From Zoogloeaceae bacterium (GTDB lineage: Bacteria; Pseudomonadota; Gammaproteobacteria; Burkholderiales; Rhodocyclaceae): 17,178 nucleotides of DNA. Both the position numbers and the translations under genes were made by a program. The notes under the pieces were generated by a model. The model was given only the letters and a program-made list of their open reading frames with translations, made no database searches and was not told the origin of the DNA. Below, one piece after another: positions 14,601 through 17,178 of this stretch; position 1 is the first letter of the stretch; each line of letters opens with the position of its first letter. Location: contig JAITJU010000192.1 of NCBI GenBank assembly GCA_031278735.1, positions 1 through 17,178 of the forward strand, read 5' to 3'.

Positions 14601-16167
14601 CGTCGGCGGCGAATACCAGCCCTTTGCGGGCATCTGCCTGACCGACACCTTCAATCTGCCCACGAGCGAGAAGGACGATCTGAGTACGCTCGGACAGGAA
14701 AACAACAGTGCGCGTTTGAAGCGTCAGCGCGGTCTCGATATTCGCGTCATCATGGGCAATCCGCCGTATTCGGCGGGACAGAAAAGCGCCAACGACAACA
14801 ATCAGAATCTCGTGTACCCTTATTTGGATAAACGCATTACCGAGACTTATTCGGTGTCATCCAAGGCAACGTCGACAAAAAATCTATTGGACAGCTACAT
14901 TCGCGCTATTCGCTGGGCTTCCGACCGCATCCGTGATCGCGGCGTGATCGGTTTCGTTTCCAACGCCGGCTGGCTGGATTCCAATTCCGCCGACGGCCTG
15001 CGCAAATGCCTGGCGGAAGAATTTTGCAGCATTCATGTGTTCCATCTGCGGGGGAATCAACGCACGTCAGGCGAGCGAAGCCGTCAGGAAGGGGGCAAGA
15101 TTTTCGGGGGCGGTAGTCGCGCGCCGATTGCCATCTATCTGCTGGTCAAGAATCCACAGGCAAGCGAACAGGGCAAAATCCTGTTCCACGACATTGGCGA
15201 CTATCTCACCCGCGAGGAAAAGCTGGCGAGGATCGACGAATTCAAAAGTATCGCGGGCATTGCCGCCGCTGACGGCTGGATGCGGATTGCGCCAGACGCG
15301 CACCACGACTGGCTGCGGCAGCGTGATAGCGGTTTTGGCGAATTCATTGTGTTGGGAGATAAAAAAGACAAGGATAAAACAACAATCTTCGATACCTACT
15401 CTCTTGGTATAAATTCAAATCGAGACGCATGGGTATACAACTCATCACGTAAAACTGTTTCCACAAATATGGAAAACTCTATAGCGTTTTATAATGAAGA
15501 AATGAAACGCTATGAAATAGCCTGTTCAGGAAAACAAAAAAAGCGGCGTCCGAAGGTTATGGATATAGTAAACACCGATAAAACCAGAATTGCATGGCCG
15601 AGTAGTCTGGTCGAAGACGCTGGAAGATTCAAACTAGGGGCATATTGCCAAAAAGCACTAGTGGTTTCCATGTATCGTCCATTTCAAAAACAGTGGCTCT
15701 ATTATGATGAAATGTTCAATCATCGGGTAGGTCAAATGCCCCGCATCTTCCCGAACAGCGTGATAAAGAATCGAATAATTACAATGACCGCAAAGGGTGC
15801 ACACAGTTATTCATGCTTAATGAGCGATTCTCTTGTCGACTTGAATTCAATGAATGCAGGGGCACAATGTTTCCCAGAATACATTTACGAAAAAAACCCG
15901 GAAAATATCGAAAAATATCTTGACAATTTCGATGATCCCGGTATAATATCAGCACAGCACAGCACAGCACAGCACAGCACAGCACAGCACAGCACAGCAC
16001 AGCATCCGCTACCGCTGAATCCGCGCAAGAATCTGGTCATCTGCCTTTCTCTCAGTCCGAAGAAGGGATTTTCCGTTCTGATGACGGACACGCTGCCCGA
16101 CCTGCATCTGATCGGGGATGCGCAATGCTTTCCGATGTTTCTTTACGATACGGAGGAGCGCCAATGA
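11629..16167 (+). CDS. Type ISP restriction-modification enzyme (Mrr-like nuclease, DEAH translocase, N6-adenine methyltransferase, recognition region), lacking the fused C-terminal domain
   Basis: This 1512-aa protein has the LlaGI/LlaBIII order. Residues about 1-165 form an Mrr-like PD-(D/E)xK nuclease (Glu26, GIDLVAE with Asp72, Gln86-x-Lys88). Residues about 170-610 are a superfamily 2 translocase: PRDYQ, Walker A ACGTGKT (199-205), DEAH (330-333), MTATP (365-369), QSVGRVMRR (598-606). A helical coupler follows a Lys/Pro/Glu-rich linker near 690-725. The methyltransferase has motif I DPFAGTGTF (936-944) and motif IV NPPY (1044-1047). The recognition region follows. Such enzymes methylate adenine in an asymmetric site, translocate on unmethylated DNA and cut where two converge. 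Here the chain ends after a QCFP motif and the family's C-terminal domain is a separate overlapping ORF. The pentamer repeat is at residues about 1441-1459. Confidence 0.93.
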   Translation: MSAFRNLLATLRSNAQSEREKGNYFERLVRVYLTHEPYYADLYGGKVWLWEDWRREWLRRGNADPETDHGIDLVAETADGELHAIQAKFYSDDATLTMGDFSTFIALSSQKHFARSLIFLTATKATSHLREALTGQKTPVTLISSFDLEASKIDWASYLPSNETVRLRNIKTPRDYQEKAINDALRGLQSADRGKLIMACGTGKTFTALRLAERQAGRGGAVLFLVPSLNLLSQTLTEWTQEAAIPLHSYAVCSDSEVGKKRASDDDFELLIHELQYPATTRPEMLSRAFASRHDGEHLSVIFSTYHSIDVLHRAQQNHGLPDFDLIVCDEAHRATGATFDGQDESAFVKVHDNAAIRGKKRIYMTATPRVYGEKARTKADEDGGVVLYSMDDEENFGKTLHTLTFSEAVHKGILCDYKVIVLTVSEDHISRSLQKLLADAANSINVNDAAKIVGCWRALSKMDSQDDLVVDPKPMRRAVAFAQVIELQKGARTRKISSKHIAAQFQAVVEEYRRELIAEEPESVDAISRLRCEAHHVDGGMGATEKNEKLAWLKSEPPEDTCRILSNVRCLSEVVDVPALDAVLFLTPKNSQVDVVQSVGRVMRRPPGGGKKLGYVILPVVIPSGVAPEEALNDNKTYRVVWEVLQALRSHDDRFEAMINRMRFDGQDKNRMEVIAVTDGLKRKTKPGSDDEKRRKKRDQARKTNMLGNDAPKPKPEPEPEQIAFEFGEIERAILAKVVQKCGSRLYWEQWASDIARIAATHITRLQTILDDPRNVAEQAAFDAFLAGLRADINESVTRGEAVEMLAQHLITRPVFEALFEGYNFIQMNPISRAMQGVLAVLERHHLEKEAETLTRMYESVQRRAQDTKTVAGKQRLVVELYDKFFRNAFPKMAKRLGIAYTPVEVVDFILHSINDALQSEFGQTLGSRNVHIIDPFAGTGTFITRLLQSGLIAPEELPWKYQNAIHANEIMLLAYYIAAINIEAVYHSIVGGEYQPFAGICLTDTFNLPTSEKDDLSTLGQENNSARLKRQRGLDIRVIMGNPPYSAGQKSANDNNQNLVYPYLDKRITETYSVSSKATSTKNLLDSYIRAIRWASDRIRDRGVIGFVSNAGWLDSNSADGLRKCLAEEFCSIHVFHLRGNQRTSGERSRQEGGKIFGGGSRAPIAIYLLVKNPQASEQGKILFHDIGDYLTREEKLARIDEFKSIAGIAAADGWMRIAPDAHHDWLRQRDSGFGEFIVLGDKKDKDKTTIFDTYSLGINSNRDAWVYNSSRKTVSTNMENSIAFYNEEMKRYEIACSGKQKKRRPKVMDIVNTDKTRIAWPSSLVEDAGRFKLGAYCQKALVVSMYRPFQKQWLYYDEMFNHRVGQMPRIFPNSVIKNRIITMTAKGAHSYSCLMSDSLVDLNSMNAGAQCFPEYIYEKNPENIEKYLDNFDDPGIISAQHSTAQHSTAQHSTAQHPLPLNPRKNLVICLSLSPKKGFSVLMTDTLPDLHLIGDAQCFPMFLYDTEERQ
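15340..15950 (+). other. AT-rich block covering the variable recognition region of the ISP gene
   Basis: Base composition changes sharply from the GC-rich helicase/methyltransferase part to AT-rich DNA at about 15340 and back after the repeat tract. The block starts right after the conserved HDWLRQRDSGFGEFIVLGDK segment (residues about 1228-1245) and runs to residue about 1441. That is where Type ISP target-recognition sequence lies, so it looks like a recognition module acquired from a more AT-rich source. Boundaries are judged by eye. Confidence 0.7.
15920..15947 (+). promoter_or_regulatory. Consensus sigma70 promoter inside the ISP gene, just upstream of the pentamer tract
   Basis: TTGACA (15920-15925), a 16-bp spacer and TATAAT (15942-15947): both hexamers are perfect matches. 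Transcription would begin at about 15954, within the CAGCA tract, and run through the separate C-terminal ORF (ATG 16164) towards glmM. It is in coding sequence, so function is not certain, but it is the best promoter match found in the window. Confidence 0.6.
15950..16004 (+). repeat. Perfect pentanucleotide tract (CAGCA) x 11 in the coding sequence
   Basis: Eleven uninterrupted copies of CAGCA (55 bp) encode a five-residue period (Ser-Thr-Ala-Gln-His). The unit length is not a multiple of three, so each gain or loss by slippage shifts the downstream frame. No frame has a stop within the tract itself. Such tracts in restriction-modification genes are the classic signature of phase variation. 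The minus strand of this tract also stays open, which gives spurious Cys/Leu-rich ORFs there. Confidence 0.97.
16152..16158 (+). promoter_or_regulatory. Strong ribosome binding site for the separate C-terminal ISP ORF
   Basis: GGAGGAG ends 5 nt before the ATG at 16164 and lies within the last codons of the large ISP gene. It fixes the start of the 241-aa ORF and suggests that the split from the large protein is functional and not just a frameshift artefact. Confidence 0.7.
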
Positions 16168-16889
16168 ATCCGCAAAACCAGGGCGATTTGTTCGCCGAAA
16201 CAAAAAGCGCGGAAACATTGGAAACCACGCAAGCGCCCAATCCGCCAAAGCGCCGCCACGCCATCACGGACGCCGGATTGCGGCATTTTCAGGCGGCATG
16301 CGGCGATGAAACCATCACGAAGGAAGACCTTTTCTATTATATCTATGGCCTTTTGCATTCCGAAGATTACCGGGCGCGTTACGCCGATAATTTGACCAAG
16401 GAATTGCCCCGCATTCCCGCCGTGAAATCGGCGGCGGATTTTCGCGCCTTTTCCAACGCGGGCAGGAAATTGGCGCAATTGCATGTGGACTACGAATCCG
16501 TTCCCCCGTATCCGCTGGAATTGAAACTTTCCAAACCGCGCGAAAAATTCACCGCGCAGGATTATCGCGTGCAACAAATGAAATTCGCCAAGGGGGAAAA
16601 TGGCAAAAAACACGATAAAACCACGGTCATCTACAACCACAACATCACGATGATGAACATCCCGCTTGCGGCCTACGAATACATCGTAAACGGCAAATCC
16701 GCGCTGGAATGGGTCATGGAACGCCAGGCCGTGACCACCCACAAGGATTCCGGCATTGTGAATGACGCCAACGACTGGGCAATCGACACCATGAAAAACC
16801 CCGCCTACCCGCTGGAGCTTTTCCAGCGCGTGATTACCGTCAGCCTGGAAACCATGAAAATCGTCCGCGGCCTGCCGAAGGTTGTTTGA
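16164..16889 (+). CDS. Separate C-terminal specificity domain of the Type ISP enzyme
   Basis: This 241-aa protein matches the C-terminal end of single-chain Type ISP enzymes as I know them. Recognisable stretches are HAITDAGLRHFQ (32-43), ITKEDLFYYIYGLLHSEDYR (51-70), ADNLTKELPRIP (74-85), AGRKLAQLHVDYE (99-111), DKTTVIYN (151-158), YEYIVNGKSALEWVMER (171-187), DSGIVNDANDWA (195-206) and the terminal VITVSLETMKIVRGLP (223-238). The domain belongs to the DNA-recognition lobe, so it presumably pairs with the 1512-aa protein. The ATG overlaps that gene's stop (ATGA), has a strong SD, and may also be transcribed from the promoter at 15920. Its frame is open upstream through the repeat, so a one-unit loss would fuse the two proteins. 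Confidence 0.88.
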   Translation: MNPQNQGDLFAETKSAETLETTQAPNPPKRRHAITDAGLRHFQAACGDETITKEDLFYYIYGLLHSEDYRARYADNLTKELPRIPAVKSAADFRAFSNAGRKLAQLHVDYESVPPYPLELKLSKPREKFTAQDYRVQQMKFAKGENGKKHDKTTVIYNHNITMMNIPLAAYEYIVNGKSALEWVMERQAVTTHKDSGIVNDANDWAIDTMKNPAYPLELFQRVITVSLETMKIVRGLPKVV

Positions 16890-16950
16890 TCGGGAACCAC
16901 AATTTTATCGCGCCCTTGATGAACCGCAAGACATCCGCGCCAGACAGGTT

Positions 16951-16959
16951 TGCTATACT
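16951..16959 (+). promoter_or_regulatory. Candidate extended -10 promoter for glmM
   Basis: TGCTATACT is an extended -10 (TG, one base, TATACT with 5 of 6 consensus bases); no good -35 lies 16-18 bp upstream. Transcription would begin near 16966, leaving a leader of about 100 nt before glmM. The rest of the 175-bp gap between the ISP subunit and glmM has no convincing gene; a 60-codon open frame at 16886-17068 looks like chance. Confidence 0.5.
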
Positions 16960-17010
16960 CGGCTCTCCAGGAAACGCGCGTCATGCCAATAGCAAATTCT
17001 TGCGGTTTGG

Positions 17011-17040
17011 TCGGGACGCGAAGGCAATGAACGTTCCCGA
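17011..17040 (+). other. Possible hairpin in the glmM leader
   Basis: TCGGGACG (17011-17018) can pair with CGTTCCCGA (17032-17040) with one bulged T, giving an 8-bp stem and a 13-nt loop that ends about 24 nt before the glmM start. There is no T tract, so it is not a terminator. Role unknown. Confidence 0.3.
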
Positions 17041-17064
17041 ATCACAAGCACAAGGCGCGACAGG

Positions 17065-17178
17065 ATGAAACACGCGATGCGCATGCAACGAAAATATTTC
17101 GGCACCGACGGCGTGCGCGGAAAAGTGGGCGAAGAGCCGATTACGCCGGAATTCGCGCTGAAGCTCGGCTACGCGGCG
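17065..17178 (+). CDS. glmM: Phosphoglucosamine mutase, N-terminal part (runs off window)
   Basis: The 38 visible residues include RKYFGTDGVRGKVGE, the highly conserved N-terminal signature of GlmM, followed by ITPEFALKLGYAA. GlmM converts glucosamine 6-phosphate to glucosamine 1-phosphate for UDP-GlcNAc, peptidoglycan and LPS synthesis, and is normally essential. The start is uncertain: ATG 17065 has AAGG 9 nt upstream; ATG 17077 has AGGA 11 nt upstream; ATG 17083 gives the usual family N-terminus (M-x-R-K-Y-F-G-T-D-G). It is a relative of the phosphohexomutase at 2995-4368 but a distinct subfamily. The catalytic serine loop lies beyond the window. Confidence 0.93.
   Translation, partial: MKHAMRMQRKYFGTDGVRGKVGEEPITPEFALKLGYAA

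Larger units (their letters stand above)
15751..16164 (+). repeat. Two diverged copies of a ~48-residue recognition-region segment flanking the pentamer tract
   Basis: Copy 1 (15751-15897, residues about 1375-1423, AT-rich) and copy 2 (16006-16164, residues about 1460-1512, GC-rich) align at protein level. Shared landmarks are Lys-Asn near the start, LMSDSLVDL versus LMTDTLPDL, and AQCFPEYIY versus AQCFPMFLY. Type ISP proteins as I know them carry this LM-D-L-DL...QCFP element once, just before the C-terminal domain. Copy 2 has the composition of the rest of the gene, copy 1 that of the AT-rich block. The likely history is insertion of a foreign recognition module in front of the resident end. 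Confidence 0.7.

Noticed and set aside
15950..16004. CRISPR array or protein-level repeat domain
   Set aside because: The unit is 5 bp without spacers, so it is not CRISPR. The Ser-Thr-Ala-Gln-His period follows simply from the DNA pentamer and does not resemble a known repeat fold.
15779..16091. Two minus-strand ORFs with Leu-Cys-Cys-Ala-Val repeats
   Set aside because: These are only the reverse reading of the CAGCA tract, which has no stop in any frame; there is no SD or conserved part.
10340..17064. Integrase, tRNA attachment site, direct repeats or IS ends bordering the MFS/ISP insertion
   Set aside because: Looked for by eye at both junctions; only trivial matches such as GATGCGC were found, and no mobility gene is present.
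16886..17068. 60-codon ORF between the ISP subunit and glmM
   Set aside because: No SD, no motif, and it covers the likely glmM promoter and leader. Its overlap with the glmM ATG seems accidental.

Overview
The window is a GC-rich bacterial chromosome segment. Gene content and protein styles (PHP phosphatase, YciO, M50 protease and TrpS in a row, CcoI/CcoS, and FolP and GlmM both present) point to a betaproteobacterium. That assignment is an inference from protein character; there is no rRNA to confirm it.

Positions 1-2968 (+) hold a tight housekeeping cluster: the 3' part of a PHP-domain phosphatase, a YciO/TsaC-like protein, a site-2 protease and trpS. It converges at about 2.98 kb on a phosphomannomutase/phosphoglucomutase gene. 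Reading the minus strand, a leftward operon runs PP2C phosphatase > ccoI > ccoS > a doubtful 54-aa ORF, then the mutase gene. The PP2C/ccoI and ccoI/ccoS stops and starts overlap. A 101-bp divergent region (8084-8184) separates this from a rightward run: PduO-type cobalamin adenosyltransferase > an unlisted 45-aa ORF with a good SD > a 192-aa membrane protein > folP > an MFS transporter, mostly joined by ATGA or TGATG overlaps.

From about 10.4 to 17.06 kb the conserved folP-glmM pair is separated by accessory DNA: the MFS transporter and a Type ISP (LlaGI/LlaBIII-like) restriction-modification locus. The large ISP gene (1512 aa) has an Mrr-like nuclease, a DEAH translocase, an N6-adenine methyltransferase and most of the target-recognition region. 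The family's conserved C-terminal domain is a separate 241-aa ORF that overlaps the large gene's stop (ATGA) and has its own strong SD. glmM starts at the right edge behind what looks like its own extended -10 promoter.

The main find is at 15.34-16.17 kb. An AT-rich block carries most of the recognition region. It ends in a consensus sigma70 promoter (TTGACA-N16-TATAAT), followed at once by 11 perfect copies of the pentamer CAGCA. On either side of the tract lie two diverged copies of the same segment of about 48 residues. Reading frames give three predicted states. With 11 units (as here) there is a 1512-aa protein plus a separate C-terminal subunit. With 10 or 13 units one continuous chain of about 1751-1756 aa is fused to the C-terminal domain. 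With 9 or 12 units the protein stops just after the tract. This looks like a phase-variable Type ISP system in which slippage switches between split, fused and truncated enzymes.
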